Below are positions 1-8,393 of a stretch of DNA of 64,000 nt, one piece after another. The position numbers were made by a program, and so were the translations under genes. The number at the start of each line of letters is the position of its first letter. Within the stretch, counting starts at the first letter, position 1. A model generated the notes under the pieces. That model ran no database searches. It worked only from the letters and a program-made list of their open reading frames with translations, and was not told the origin of the DNA. This DNA comes from Mixta tenebrionis (GTDB lineage Bacteria; Pseudomonadota; Gammaproteobacteria; Enterobacterales; Enterobacteriaceae). Where the stretch lies: positions 248,001 to 312,000 of the forward strand of contig NZ_VHQI01000003.1 of the NCBI RefSeq assembly GCF_006517625.1. Direction: 5' to 3'.

Positions 1-164
1 CACTCCAGAATAAAGGCGGTGCGCGCGCCCTGAAGCGCATGATAAAAGCTGCGTGTGGAAGGCGTCAGCTGCTGCTGAAATGATGCGAGCGGCTGCGCCT
101 GTTTACGCTGTTCGATCCATAGCGCTTTATCTCTGACGATATGATTCAGTACGGTTTCCTGCAT
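1..164 (-). CDS. trpC: Indole-3-glycerol phosphate synthase / phosphoribosylanthranilate isomerase (partial, 5' part)
   Basis: This is the N-terminal part of the bifunctional TrpC(F) enzyme, which performs the ring-closing and isomerase steps of tryptophan synthesis in the cytoplasm. The reverse-strand reading starts MQETVLNHIV and continues through an RQPLASFQQQ-like stretch to a GARTAFILE motif, the conserved N-terminus of the enterobacterial enzyme. The gene leaves the window at base 1, so only about 54 residues are seen. The ATG lies 2 bases after the trpD stop codon, so it is the next gene of the trp operon and probably translationally coupled. No damage is visible in the part present. 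Confidence 0.93.
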   Translation of the reverse strand, partial: MQETVLNHIVRDKALWIEQRKQAQPLASFQQQLTPSTRSFYHALQGARTAFILE

Positions 165-166
165 CT

Positions 167-1165
167 TTAGCCTCTTGCTGCTAATGCGACCACGCGTTCA
201 TAGGCCTGGCCGCTGGCGATAGCGCTCAGCGCCCGTTGGGCGTTCTCGCGTAAATCTTCATTGCCGAATATTTTCAATAGCATAGCTACGTTAGCCGCTA
301 CCGCATGCTGGTGCGCGCGTTCGCCTTTACCCTGGAGCAATTGCGCCAGAATGTCACGGTTTTCTTCCGGGGTGCCGCCCGCCAGCGCCTCTTTAGGATG
401 ATAAGGCAGGCCGAAATCCTCCGGCGTCAGCTGATAACTGGTAATGTCGCCGTCGCGCAGCTCCGCCACCTGCGTGGCGCTGTGTACCGCAATTTCATCC
501 ATGCCGCCGCCGTGTACCACCGCCGCGCGCTGATAGCCCAGCACGCGCAGCGTTTCCGCGATTGGCAGTACCAGCTCCGGGCTGTAGACGCCGATCACCG
601 CCAGCGGCGGGCGCGCCGGGTTGATCAGCGGTCCCAGCACGTTAAACAGCGTCCGGGTTTTAAGCTGCTGGCGAACCGGCATCGCATGACGGAAACCGGT
701 GTGATACTGCGGAGCAAACAGAAAACAGACGTTAAGGTCATCCAGCGCCTGCCGCGCCTTTTCCGCCGGCAGATCGAGACTGATGCCGAAGGCCGCCAGC
801 AGATCGGATGAACCGGACTTGCTGGATACGCTGCGGTTGCCATGCTTCGCCACTTTTAAACCGCAGGCGGCGGCGACAAAGGCGCTGGCGGTGGAGATAT
901 TAATACTGTTGCTGCCGTCGCCGCCGGTGCCGACGATATCGGCAAAGGCGTAGCCGGGGCGCGGAAAGGGCCGCGCGTCGGCCAGCAGCGCCGACGCTGC
1001 GCCGGCAATTTCCTCCGGGCGCTCGCCGCGGACTTTCATCGCTATCAGCACCGCCGCCAGCTGCGTCGGCTCCAGCTGGCCGGTAACGATCGCCGTAAAC
1101 AGCTGGTGGCTTTCCGCCTGCGTCAGGGGCTGCGCCTGATATAACTTCTCCAGAATATGTTGCAT
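167..1165 (-). CDS. trpD: Anthranilate phosphoribosyltransferase
   Basis: TrpD transfers phosphoribosyl from PRPP to anthranilate, the second committed step of tryptophan synthesis. The 332-residue protein has the family signature GTGGDG near residues 79-84 (PRPP binding) and the [15 protein letters not shown] segment near 108-122. The length is that of a stand-alone TrpD. In E. coli the same domain is fused behind TrpG; here the two genes are separate with a 15-base gap, as in Serratia and the Erwiniaceae. A GGAGGAG ribosome binding site sits about 8 bases before the ATG. It is the third structural gene of the minus-strand trp operon. Confidence 0.97.
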   Translation of the reverse strand: MQHILEKLYQAQPLTQAESHQLFTAIVTGQLEPTQLAAVLIAMKVRGERPEEIAGAASALLADARPFPRPGYAFADIVGTGGDGSNSINISTASAFVAAACGLKVAKHGNRSVSSKSGSSDLLAAFGISLDLPAEKARQALDDLNVCFLFAPQYHTGFRHAMPVRQQLKTRTLFNVLGPLINPARPPLAVIGVYSPELVLPIAETLRVLGYQRAAVVHGGGMDEIAVHSATQVAELRDGDITSYQLTPEDFGLPYHPKEALAGGTPEENRDILAQLLQGKGERAHQHAVAANVAMLLKIFGNEDLRENAQRALSAIASGQAYERVVALAARG

Positions 1166-1180
1166 CGCGTGCTCCTCCGC

Positions 1181-1759
1181 TTATGCCAGCGCCCAGGCCA
1201 GAGTTTGTTCCAGCAGGCGCGCGCCCTGCGTGGTCAGAATAGATTCGGGGTGGAACTGAAAACCGCACACCCGGTCGGCATCGTGCCGTACCGCCATCAC
1301 CATCCCGTTGTAAGTGGCGTTGACCGTCAGCCCGGCGGGGATATCGCTGCCTGCCAGCGAGTGATAGCGCGCTACCGGTAACGGGTTGCTTAAGCCGGCG
1401 AACATCGCCTGCCGGTCGTGATGAATCGCCGAGGCTTTACCGTGCAGTATTTCGCCCGCCTGGCCGACGCGCCCGCCATAAGCCTCCACAATCGCCTGAT
1501 GGCCAAGGCAGATGCCGATAATCGGCAGCTGTCCGCGCAGCCGCTGCAGCAGCGCGGGCATACAGCCCGCTGCCGATGGCGTACCGGGACCGGGCGACAG
1601 CATCAGTATCGGCGTTTCCATCTGTTGCAGCCGCGCTATCAGGGTATCGACCGCCACGGTATTACGGTAAATCACTACGCGATGACCAAAGGCGCGTAGC
1701 TGATCGACGAGGTTCCAGGTAAAAGAATCGATATTATCGAGCAGCAGGATATCGGCCAT
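1181..1759 (-). CDS. trpG: Anthranilate synthase component II (glutamine amidotransferase)
   Basis: TrpG supplies ammonia from glutamine to TrpE for anthranilate formation. It is a 192-residue class I glutamine amidotransferase with the SPGPGTP loop near residue 55, the nucleophile C84 in GICLGHQA, and the H170/E172 pair in FQFHPES, so the catalytic triad is complete. It is a free-standing subunit rather than the N-terminal half of a TrpGD fusion. Its ATG overlaps the trpE stop by one base (TGATG), which indicates translational coupling so that the two subunits are made in equal amounts. Confidence 0.97.
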   Translation of the reverse strand: MADILLLDNIDSFTWNLVDQLRAFGHRVVIYRNTVAVDTLIARLQQMETPILMLSPGPGTPSAAGCMPALLQRLRGQLPIIGICLGHQAIVEAYGGRVGQAGEILHGKASAIHHDRQAMFAGLSNPLPVARYHSLAGSDIPAGLTVNATYNGMVMAVRHDADRVCGFQFHPESILTTQGARLLEQTLAWALA

Positions 1760-3321
1760 CAGAAACTCTCCTCGCAGTGATGGGCGCTGGCAATGGCGCG
1801 CAGTACGGCGCGCGCTTTGTTGCGGCTTTCGTCCGCTTCCGCCTGCGGCTGCGAATCCAGCACCACGCCCGCGCCAGCCTGTACGGTGGCGATGCCGTCT
1901 TCGACGTAAGCCGACCGGATAACGATGCAGGTATCGAGATCGCCGCTGCCGGTAAAGTAGCCGACGGCTCCGCCGTAGGCGCCGCGGCGCGTGCCTTCGA
2001 CGCCGGCAATCAGCTGCATGGCGCGTACTTTCGGCGCGCCGCTCAGCGTCCCCATATTCATACAGGCGCGGTAAGCATGCAGCACGTCGAGATCGTGCCG
2101 CAGCGTGCCCACCACGCGTGATACCAGATGCATAATAAAGGTGTAGCGATCCACCTTGGTCAGATCGGCCACATAACGGCTGCCGGGCTCGCAGATGCGC
2201 GCCAGATCGTTACGCGCCAGATCTACCAGCATCAGATGTTCCGCCAGCTCTTTATGGTCGGTGCGCATCTCCAGCTCGATACGACTGTCCAGATCGCGAT
2301 CCAGCGATCCGTCGGCATGACGCCCGCGCGGGCGGGAGCCGGCGATGGGGTAGATCTCAATTTGCCGGGAGGCGGCATCATATTTCAGCGAGCTTTCCGG
2401 CGAGGCGCCGAACAGAGTGAAGTCGCGGTCCTGCATAAAAAACATATAGGGGCTGGGATTATGACTTTTTAATGTGGCGTAGGCCGCCAGCGGCGAAGGA
2501 CAGGGCAGGGAGAAGCGACGTGACGGCACCACCTGGAAAATTTCGCCGCAGCGAATCGCCTGCTGCATGGTGCGCACCACCTCGCAGTAGGCTTCATCGC
2601 TCTGGCTGCAGCTTAACGCCATCTGGTCGACGCGCTGTACCGGCAGCGGCTGAGCAGGCTGCAGCATTTGCTCATGCAGCTGGCGCAGGCGGCGCTGCAG
2701 ACGCTGAAACTCGCCGGTTGACGGGGCGAACAGGCTGGCCTGCAGGCGCGCGCTTTGCTGCTGATGATCCAGCACCAGCAGCGTTTCCGCCAGGTAAAAG
2801 CAGTAGTCGGGGCAGCGTTGATCGTTGCGCAGTTCAGGCAGCGGCTCAAAGTCCGCTACCAGATCGTAGGCGAACAGCCCGCCGAGCAGCATGGCCTCGC
2901 GCTCGTGCTGCGGCGCGGCTACCAGTTGTGAAATCAGGCGCAGCGCGTCGAATACCGACAGCGATTTCAGCCGTGAATCTTCATCCTGAGCGGCGTCGGT
3001 AGCGGGAAATACCAGCGTCCGGCTGTCAGGGTGGAGATGATTCTCCACCGCCTCCGGCAGCGCGGCGTCCAGCAGCGGCAACAGCTGTCCGCCGTTTTCC
3101 GACAGCGCCTGCACCGTTACCTGATTGCCCAACGCGGTAATGCGCAGCGCGCTGTCGACGATCAGCAGGCTTTTCAGGTTACGCTTGCTGTCGATATCCG
3201 CTGATTCCAGCAGCAGAGTCGCCGGACGTGCGCCGCACAGCTGATGAAAAACCGCGGCAGGATCTTCGCGGTAGGGCGCCGAGCCGGTAATCAGTTTTAA
3301 TTGTGGTTTTGCATTCGACAT
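1759..3321 (-). CDS. trpE: Anthranilate synthase component I
   Basis: TrpE converts chorismate plus ammonia to anthranilate and is the feedback-inhibited entry enzyme of the pathway. The 520-residue protein has the N-terminal LLESADIDS segment (residues 37-45) that forms the tryptophan-binding allosteric site in enterobacterial TrpE. The C-terminal chorismate-binding domain includes [15 protein letters not shown] and [13 protein letters not shown]. It is the first structural gene after the leader and attenuator, and its stop overlaps the trpG start by one base. Confidence 0.98.
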   Translation of the reverse strand: MSNAKPQLKLITGSAPYREDPAAVFHQLCGARPATLLLESADIDSKRNLKSLLIVDSALRITALGNQVTVQALSENGGQLLPLLDAALPEAVENHLHPDSRTLVFPATDAAQDEDSRLKSLSVFDALRLISQLVAAPQHEREAMLLGGLFAYDLVADFEPLPELRNDQRCPDYCFYLAETLLVLDHQQQSARLQASLFAPSTGEFQRLQRRLRQLHEQMLQPAQPLPVQRVDQMALSCSQSDEAYCEVVRTMQQAIRCGEIFQVVPSRRFSLPCPSPLAAYATLKSHNPSPYMFFMQDRDFTLFGASPESSLKYDAASRQIEIYPIAGSRPRGRHADGSLDRDLDSRIELEMRTDHKELAEHLMLVDLARNDLARICEPGSRYVADLTKVDRYTFIMHLVSRVVGTLRHDLDVLHAYRACMNMGTLSGAPKVRAMQLIAGVEGTRRGAYGGAVGYFTGSGDLDTCIVIRSAYVEDGIATVQAGAGVVLDSQPQAEADESRNKARAVLRAIASAHHCEESF

Positions 3322-3344
3322 AATCGGTTCTCTGAATTGCGCTC

Positions 3345-3370
3345 AAAAAAAAAGCCCGCTTCGGCGGGCT
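3345..3370 (-). terminator. trp attenuator terminator (3:4 hairpin)
   Basis: Read on the minus strand, a 7-bp GC stem (AGCCCGC / GCGGGCT) with a CGAA tetraloop is followed directly by a run of about nine T residues. It lies between the Trp-rich leader peptide and trpE. It corresponds in sequence and place to the E. coli trp attenuator (AGCCCGC...GCGGGCT then T run). It should end transcription of the leader when charged tRNA-Trp is abundant. Confidence 0.93.
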
Positions 3371-3376
3371 CAGGTA

Positions 3377-3469
3377 TCAGCATATGATGAGTACAGATGC
3401 GTGATGTCGTCGCCCTTCCGCAGAAGCGCGCCACCAGCAAAACATCAGGTTCTGACTGAACGTCATCAT
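3377..3469 (-). CDS. trpL: trp operon leader peptide (extended form)
   Basis: This small ORF carries tandem TGG TGG codons in the context CWWRAS, the control codons of trp attenuation. There are three consecutive ATG codons (start bases 3472, 3469, 3466). The AAGGGT ribosome binding site is 4 bases from the first and 7 from the second, so the second is annotated, giving 30 residues; the start is uncertain by one codon. E. coli TrpL has 14 residues and stops right after WWRTS. Here the reading frame continues 17 codons past the Trp pair and stops only 6 bases before the terminator stem. Position and control codons make the role clear; the length is unusual. Confidence 0.8.
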   Translation of the reverse strand: MMTFSQNLMFCWWRASAEGRRHHASVLIIC

Positions 3470-3493
3470 CATATCTACCCTTGCGTGAACTTG

Positions 3494-3528
3494 TGTACTA
3501 GTTAACTGGTTCAGGCTCTGAATGTCAA
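3494..3528 (-). promoter_or_regulatory. trp promoter with overlapping TrpR operator
   Basis: On the minus strand there is a -35 TTGACA (3523-3528), a 17-base spacer and a -10 TTAACT (3500-3505), the same hexamers and spacing as the E. coli trp promoter. The -10 lies inside the sequence GAACCAGTTAACTAGTAC (about 3494-3512), close to the palindromic E. coli trp operator built around the same AGTTAACTAGTAC core. TrpR with bound tryptophan would therefore block polymerase directly. Confidence 0.93.
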
Positions 3529-3594
3529 TACTTTTTTATAGGGCGGTTAATCCGCTATGATGCGCCTGACTTTATTTGTTTCTCAGGAGTTATT

Positions 3595-4479
3595 TTGACC
3601 GCGACAACGGCGATAAGCGCCTTTCCTGTTTATGATCTGCACAGCCATACCCGCGCGTCTGACGGTTTACTGACGCCGGAAGCGCTGGTGCAGCGCGCCG
3701 TTGAGATGCGCGTCGGCGTACTGGCGATCACCGATCATGACAGCGTGGCGGGGCTGGCCGCCGCCAGAGAAGCGATTGCCGCGCATCAGCTGCCGCTGCA
3801 TCTGATTAACGGCGTGGAGGCCTCCACGCTGTGGGAAAATCATGAAATCCATATTGTTGGACTGGGAATCGATCCCGTTCATCCGGCAATGACTGAATTT
3901 TTAGCCGGGCAGACGGCCTGCCGGCTGGCGCGCGCGCAGCTAATGGGCGAACGGCTGGAAAAAGCGCATCTTCCCGGCGCGCTGGCAGGCGCGCTGGCGC
4001 TGGCGGAGGGCGGCGCGATAACGCGCGGACATTTTGCCCGCTGGCTGATTGCGCAGGGCAAAGCGGACAATATGGTGCAGGTGTTTAAGCACTATCTGGC
4101 GCGCGGTAAAACCGGCTATGCGCCGCCACAATGGTGTACAATTAAACAAGCCGTTGATGCTATTCATCATTCTGGCGGTTATGCGGTGTTGGCGCATCCC
4201 GGTCGCTACGATCTCTCTGCTAAATGGCTGAAGCGCCTGATTGCGCATTTTGCCGAAAGCGGAGGCGATGCGATGGAGGTGGCGCAGTGCCAGCAGTCGC
4301 CAAACGAACGCAGCCAGCTGGGACGCTATGCGCAGGAGTATCAGCTTGCCGGCTCCCAGGGCTCCGATTTTCATCAACCCTGTCCGTGGATCGAGCTGGG
4401 CAGAAAGCTGTGGCTGCCGGGCGGCGTAGAGGCCGTTTGGAACCGCTTTCCATCCCTGATGCCCTCTGCGGAGAGGTGA
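3595..4479 (+). CDS. rnm: RNase AM / PHP-domain phosphoesterase
   Basis: Homologue of E. coli Rnm (YciV), a 5'-to-3' exonuclease that matures the 5' ends of ribosomal RNAs and also hydrolyses 3',5'-nucleoside bisphosphates. The 294-residue protein opens with the PHP metal-binding motif [12 protein letters not shown] and has the second motif LAITDHDSV near residue 45; further metal ligands occur in LAHPGRYDL and GSDFHQP. The start is a TTG with AGGAG 5 bases upstream. It is divergent from the trp operon and followed after 13 bases by yciO, as in other enterobacteria, so the two are probably cotranscribed. Confidence 0.94.
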   Translation: MTATTAISAFPVYDLHSHTRASDGLLTPEALVQRAVEMRVGVLAITDHDSVAGLAAAREAIAAHQLPLHLINGVEASTLWENHEIHIVGLGIDPVHPAMTEFLAGQTACRLARAQLMGERLEKAHLPGALAGALALAEGGAITRGHFARWLIAQGKADNMVQVFKHYLARGKTGYAPPQWCTIKQAVDAIHHSGGYAVLAHPGRYDLSAKWLKRLIAHFAESGGDAMEVAQCQQSPNERSQLGRYAQEYQLAGSQGSDFHQPCPWIELGRKLWLPGGVEAVWNRFPSLMPSAER

Positions 4480-4492
4480 TAAGAGGTTAGCT

Positions 4493-5113
4493 ATGAGTCA
4501 GATTTTTCATATTCATCCCGATAATCCCCAGCCGCGCCTGATTAGTCAGGCTGTGGATGCGCTGAATAAAGGGGGCGTGATTGTTTATCCTACCGATTCC
4601 GGCTATGCGCTGGGCTGTCGGCTGGAAGATAAAAACGCCATGGAGCGCATTTGCCGCATTCGCCAGCTCGACGGCAACCATAACTTCACTCTGGTGTGCC
4701 GCGATCTTTCCGAACTCTCAACCTATGCGCACGTGGATAACAGCGCGTTTCGCCTGATTAAAAACAACACGCCGGGCAGCTACACCTTTATTCTGAAGGG
4801 CACTAAAGAGGTACCGCGCCGCCTGATGAACGATAAGCGTAAAACCATCGGGCTGCGCGTGCCCTCCAATGCGGTAGCGCTGGCGCTGCTGGAGGCGCTG
4901 AACGAGCCGATGATGTCCACCTCGCTGATGCTGCCGGGAAATGACTTTACCGAGTCCGATCCGGAGGAGATTCAGGATCGCATCGGCAAGCTGGTGGATC
5001 TGATTGTTGACGGCGGTACGCTGGGACAGCAGCCGACCACGGTTATCGATCTCACCAGCGATACGCCGGAAGTGGTGCGTGAAGGCGTGGGCGACAGCCG
5101 TCCCTTCCGCTAA
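4493..5113 (+). CDS. yciO: YciO, Sua5/YrdC/TsaC-family protein
   Basis: A 206-residue cytoplasmic protein of the Sua5/YciO/YrdC family, whose members make threonylcarbamoyl-adenylate for tRNA modification. The family hallmarks are visible: the NKGGVIVYPTDSGYALGC nucleotide and tRNA-binding segment, a TLVCRDLSELS strand and the IGLRVPSNAVA region. YciO itself is much less active than TsaC, and its cellular role is not settled. It follows rnm by 13 bases and ends at a strong hairpin terminator. Confidence 0.95.
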   Translation: MSQIFHIHPDNPQPRLISQAVDALNKGGVIVYPTDSGYALGCRLEDKNAMERICRIRQLDGNHNFTLVCRDLSELSTYAHVDNSAFRLIKNNTPGSYTFILKGTKEVPRRLMNDKRKTIGLRVPSNAVALALLEALNEPMMSTSLMLPGNDFTESDPEEIQDRIGKLVDLIVDGGTLGQQPTTVIDLTSDTPEVVREGVGDSRPFR

Positions 5114-5117
5114 CAGC

Positions 5118-5142
5118 CGACCGGCGCAAGGCCGGTCGTTTT
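5118..5142 (+). terminator. Terminator after yciO
   Basis: An 8-bp stem (CGACCGGC / GCCGGTCG) with a 5-base loop is followed by TTTTAT. It stands 5 bases after the yciO stop, next to the 3' end of the convergent protease gene, and mainly serves the plus strand. Confidence 0.85.
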
Positions 5143-5770
5143 ATCCCGCAATTGAAGCGTCAAGCCAGGCTTTAAAATCAGCGTAAGGAATATAAAGCGA
5201 TACATCCTTCAGGATCACCTTATTGCTGCGGCGGTTTTTTATTTCATTGCTGTAGCCAATAATAACGCCGCCAATCGAATCATCCTGATTATAGACAGCC
5301 CCGCCTGACATACCCTGAACTACGCCCGCATTGGAGGCCATCGCCATGCAGGGCGCTTTATTCCAGTCGTTGCGGATAGCGGTACGGGCGAGGTTGACGC
5401 CGCTGGAAGCAACCGGCATCGCAGAGATAAAGCTGTAGCCATACATCTTCACGCTGTCGCCGATACGGCTGGGACGAAACACCGGCAGCGTTTTCATCTC
5501 GTTTTTATGATACACGATCGCCAGATCGCAGTATGGGTGCCAGGCCTTCACCCGCTGCACCGAATATTTGGCCACGTGCGCCGCCGTCAGGCTATATTCA
5601 GGCGTCAGGGGAATGCTGGTGCCGAGCGTGCCAAGGCCTAAAACGGTAGGAATGCCGGTAAAGTTCATATCCACCCGCTTCATCGCCTCGCGGCTGTATT
5701 CATAGTGGCCGACTGAGCAGCCTGACAGCAACAGCGTCGCCGCCGTTGCCAGTAAAACACGGTTTTTCAT
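5141..5770 (-). CDS. Putative trypsin-like serine protease lipoprotein
   Basis: A 209-residue protein with a lipoprotein signal (hydrophobic stretch then LLSGC, lipidated Cys18), so it is expected to be membrane-anchored in the periplasm. The body looks like a chymotrypsin-fold (S1-like) protease: SLTAAHV gives His65, YCDLAIV gives Asp82, and QGMSGGAV gives Ser155, in the right order for a catalytic triad. I do not recognise a named orthologue. It is transcribed away from yciO in a low-GC accessory stretch that also contains a microcin-like gene about 630 bases upstream. The substrate is unknown. Confidence is high for gene and fold class, low for function. Confidence 0.75.
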   Translation of the reverse strand: MKNRVLLATAATLLLSGCSVGHYEYSREAMKRVDMNFTGIPTVLGLGTLGTSIPLTPEYSLTAAHVAKYSVQRVKAWHPYCDLAIVYHKNEMKTLPVFRPSRIGDSVKMYGYSFISAMPVASSGVNLARTAIRNDWNKAPCMAMASNAGVVQGMSGGAVYNQDDSIGGVIIGYSNEIKNRRSNKVILKDVSLYIPYADFKAWLDASIAG

Positions 5771-6399
5771 TGGGTTAATAGCCTTTAGGGTACGCCGATA
5801 AATCCCTGGTGAAGATGAATGGCGTACAAGTCAGGCGCCTGCGTTAGCGCCGAATGCCGATTGGTATCGGCGTGATTTTGTAACAAACCGGAAAAATTTT
5901 TATTGAGATATAAAATGTCGCCTTCTGATGAGGCGTATTTGTATTTTTTTGAACCACAACTATTTTACCCGTTGTCGTATCAGAAACAACTGAGCCTTGA
6001 TTCAGGTGTTTCTGCACGCCCGCCGGTTAGCGGCAGTCGTTAAAAGCCTGACAGGGTTATCGGTAGCAATACAGAAAACTACAGTCTTTGGTTGATGATA
6101 AGGAGGGATTATATTTTTATGTTCAGTAGCCGCTTAGCGGATTACCCGTTTTTTCAGCGCCGGGATTTGGGCTGTATCGATTTGTCGGGATAGGTTATGG
6201 GATAACTCTTAAGAGTTATTTCGCTGGAGGCAGTATTCCCACTGATTGAATTTCCCCATAAACCACCGATAAATTACTGGGTTTATGAGGAAAGAGTCAT
6301 CACTGTTATAACTTTATGCTAAAAAGCTGTAATGCTTGCCGACAGAGGTTGACGATCAAAATATCAGATCTACCTCTCTGTATGGCAATATCAGTTTTA
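5771..6399 (-). other. AT-rich intergenic stretch with palindromes
   Basis: About 630 bases with no convincing gene. It holds a perfect 18-base palindrome (ATAACTCTT/AAGAGTTAT) at 6202-6219 and an 8-bp inverted repeat CATAAACC/GGTTTATG at 6257-6287. A well-placed AAGGAGG near 6100 leads only to a 24-codon ORF. Base composition is lower in GC than the neighbouring housekeeping genes, consistent with acquired DNA. Confidence 0.5.
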
Positions 6400-6723
6400 T
6401 TAGCTGAACAGTGAGTGAGAAACATTTCCGGTACCAACAGATTCACGGTAATGAGCCAACGTATCTGCAATCATATCGCGCCCGAAAATTGCGCCACCGA
6501 TCCCGCCAATAATACCACCGATAAACGGCGTAAGCGCATAGCCAACGAGCTGGGCGATCCCGCCAATGATAAATCCGCCTGCTCCCCCAAATTTACCCGC
6601 AATAGACATGCCGGTCATCGCGCCGTCACCTAATCCCCACAGGAAACCTTCCAGTGCTTCTTCCATTGATGCAACCACTGCACCAGAAATTTGCTGAGAT
6701 TCGATTTGAGTTAATTCACGCAT
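6400..6723 (-). CDS. Microcin-like (class II bacteriocin-type) peptide precursor
   Basis: A 107-residue small protein whose N-terminus MRELTQIESQQISGA closely resembles the export leader of class II microcins such as microcin V (MRTLTLNELDSVSGG), ending in a Gly-Ala that would serve as the C39-peptidase cleavage site. The predicted mature part of about 92 residues is very rich in glycine, with repeated GxxxG-type spacing and hydrophobic segments, typical of membrane-active bacteriocins. The start has an AAGGGG site. No C39 transporter or HlyD-type export gene is present in this window, and no immunity protein was recognised nearby. An export-competent bacteriocin is inference; a homologue that is no longer exported is possible. 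Confidence 0.65.
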   Translation of the reverse strand: MRELTQIESQQISGAVVASMEEALEGFLWGLGDGAMTGMSIAGKFGGAGGFIIGGIAQLVGYALTPFIGGIIGGIGGAIFGRDMIADTLAHYRESVGTGNVSHSLFS

Positions 6724-7314
6724 GTTTTTCCCCTTAATAGAATAATATTTATTTTTTCACTGCCGATAACCATTGTGTTTGCTGGCAGTGGGACAATTAT
6801 GTGTTTTACGTATGATTAATCAATAGTGTTGGGAAAAACCTAAGTTTTACTACTTATCCATAATAAATTTTATTTCTGCTAAGAGTGTTTCCTGAAAGCT
6901 ATTTTGATTAGCATCCATGGTAAATGTATGTGAGTTTTCCTGTTGCTATAGCGAATAAATGAAATGGCTGAATCAACGATATGTCAGTTATATCAGGTGA
7001 AGCAGAAGCGATCAATTATTCAGCAATGTGAATAAAGCATCATTACTTTTTTGAAATCTGCATTTTATATTATTAGCTCTGCTGGCAAATTTCAGCAGGA
7101 ATAGTGGAGTCCTGACTGTGCCTCACAATCAACAAATAATCTTTCCCATCTATTTTTTATGGTGACTGTTGATTTCTTTCAGCTGTGGCGACAACGAGGG
7201 TTACACGCTAATAAAAACAATGTATAATGGCAATGATGTTTGGTTTTAATCCATTGAAATTAAAAGATTTTATTTTCCCACCGACGCCTGTGAAGGCGAC
7301 AGCGAGGCCGCTCA
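6724..7314. other. AT-rich intergenic stretch before rluB
   Basis: About 590 bases between the divergent microcin-like gene and rluB. It contains a 7-bp inverted repeat CACTGCC/GGCAGTG (6758-6790) in the likely 5' leader of the microcin-like gene and the rluB promoter near 7201-7228. No other gene was found in either strand. Confidence 0.5.
7201..7228 (+). promoter_or_regulatory. Probable sigma70 promoter of rluB
   Basis: TTACAC (7201-7206), a 16-base spacer and a perfect TATAAT (7223-7228) lie about 87 bases upstream of the rluB ATG in an otherwise AT-rich region. Confidence 0.6.
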
Positions 7315-8214
7315 ATGAGCGAAAAGTTACAAAAAGTATTGGCGCGGGCCGGGCACGGCTCCCGTCGCGAAATCGAAGCAATGATCTCCGCCGGACGCAT
7401 TAGCGTCGATGGCAAACTGGCAACGTTGGGCGACCGTATCGAACCCAACGCTATGGTAAAAATCCGTATTGATGGGCATATCGTCTCCATCAGTGAATCC
7501 TCCCAGCAGGTCTGTCGCGTACTGGCTTACTATAAGCCGGAAGGCGAGCTGTGCACCCGCAACGATCCGGAAGGCCGGCCTACCGTTTTCGATCGTCTGC
7601 CGCGTTTACGCGGCGCGCGCTGGATTGCCGTTGGGCGACTGGACGTCAACACCTGTGGTTTACTGCTGTTTACCACCGACGGCGAGCTGGCTAATCGCCT
7701 GATGCACCCCAGCCGTGAGGTTGAACGCGAATATGCGGTGCGCGTGTTTGGTCAGGTTGACGATGCGAAAATTCGTCAGCTCAGCCTGGGCGTGCAGCTG
7801 GAAGATGGTCCGGCCTCGTTCCGCACCATTAAATTCACCGGCGGCGAAGGGATGAACCAGTGGTACAACGTCACCCTGACCGAAGGGCGCAACCGTGAAG
7901 TGCGCCGTCTGTGGGAAGCGGCCGGCGTACAGGTAAGCCGCCTGATTCGCGTGCGCTACGGCGATATCACTCTGCCGAAAGGCCTGCCGCGCGGCGGCTG
8001 GACGGAGCTGGATCTGGCGCCGGTTAACTATCTGCGCGAGCTGGTGGGCCTGCCGCCGGAAAGCGTAAGTAAAGTGCCGGTGGAAAAAGATCGCCGTCGT
8101 ACTAAGGCGAACCAGATTCGTCGCGCCGTGAAGCGCCATGCGCAGGTGGGCAATGTGCGTCAGGGCAATAACGCCAGCCGTCGCTCCAGCACGCGTAACA
8201 AGAGTAACGGTTAA
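7315..8214 (+). CDS. rluB: 23S rRNA pseudouridine(2605) synthase RluB
   Basis: RluB converts U2605 of 23S rRNA to pseudouridine during large-subunit assembly. The 299-residue protein has an N-terminal S4 RNA-binding domain ([20 protein letters not shown], residues 2-21 onward) and the RsuA-family catalytic motif [14 protein letters not shown] with the catalytic Asp110. It has the basic, low-complexity C-terminal tail (about residues 255-299, rich in Arg, Lys and Asn) seen in enterobacterial RluB. In E. coli it sits next to btuR; here a three-gene sugar cassette has come in between. Confidence 0.96.
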   Translation: MSEKLQKVLARAGHGSRREIEAMISAGRISVDGKLATLGDRIEPNAMVKIRIDGHIVSISESSQQVCRVLAYYKPEGELCTRNDPEGRPTVFDRLPRLRGARWIAVGRLDVNTCGLLLFTTDGELANRLMHPSREVEREYAVRVFGQVDDAKIRQLSLGVQLEDGPASFRTIKFTGGEGMNQWYNVTLTEGRNREVRRLWEAAGVQVSRLIRVRYGDITLPKGLPRGGWTELDLAPVNYLRELVGLPPESVSKVPVEKDRRRTKANQIRRAVKRHAQVGNVRQGNNASRRSSTRNKSNG

Positions 8215-8220
8215 ATAGCG

Positions 8221-8254
8221 GTTCCGGCGGGCTGACGCCGGAACGCTTTCTTTT
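8221..8254 (+). terminator. Terminator after rluB
   Basis: A 9-bp stem (GTTCCGGCG / CGCCGGAAC) with a 6-base loop, followed by a T-rich tail, starts 7 bases after the rluB stop. Confidence 0.85.
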
Positions 8255-8268
8255 CCACTCCCTTCGCC

Positions 8269-8284
8269 TGTGATGTTTTTCACA
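8269..8284 (+). promoter_or_regulatory. CRP-binding site upstream of the GPH/GH3 cassette
   Basis: TGTGA-TGTTTT-TCACA matches the CRP consensus TGTGA-N6-TCACA in all ten defined positions. It is centred about 117 bases upstream of the transporter start, so the sugar cassette is expected to be under catabolite control. Binding itself is inferred from the match. Confidence 0.8.
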
Positions 8285-8393
8285 CTTTCGCCTAAAGACA
8301 AGAAACAGGAATTGCACGGACAAATAACGCAAAGTGATACGCCAGGCTGCGTCATATACTGTCGGCTCTGATAGCTAAAACAGGGAACCTGGA

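Noticed and set aside
6119-6193. A 24-codon ORF on the plus strand after a strong AAGGAGG
   Set aside because: The spacing from the ribosome binding site to the ATG is about 12 bases, the product has no recognisable feature, and nothing else supports translation.
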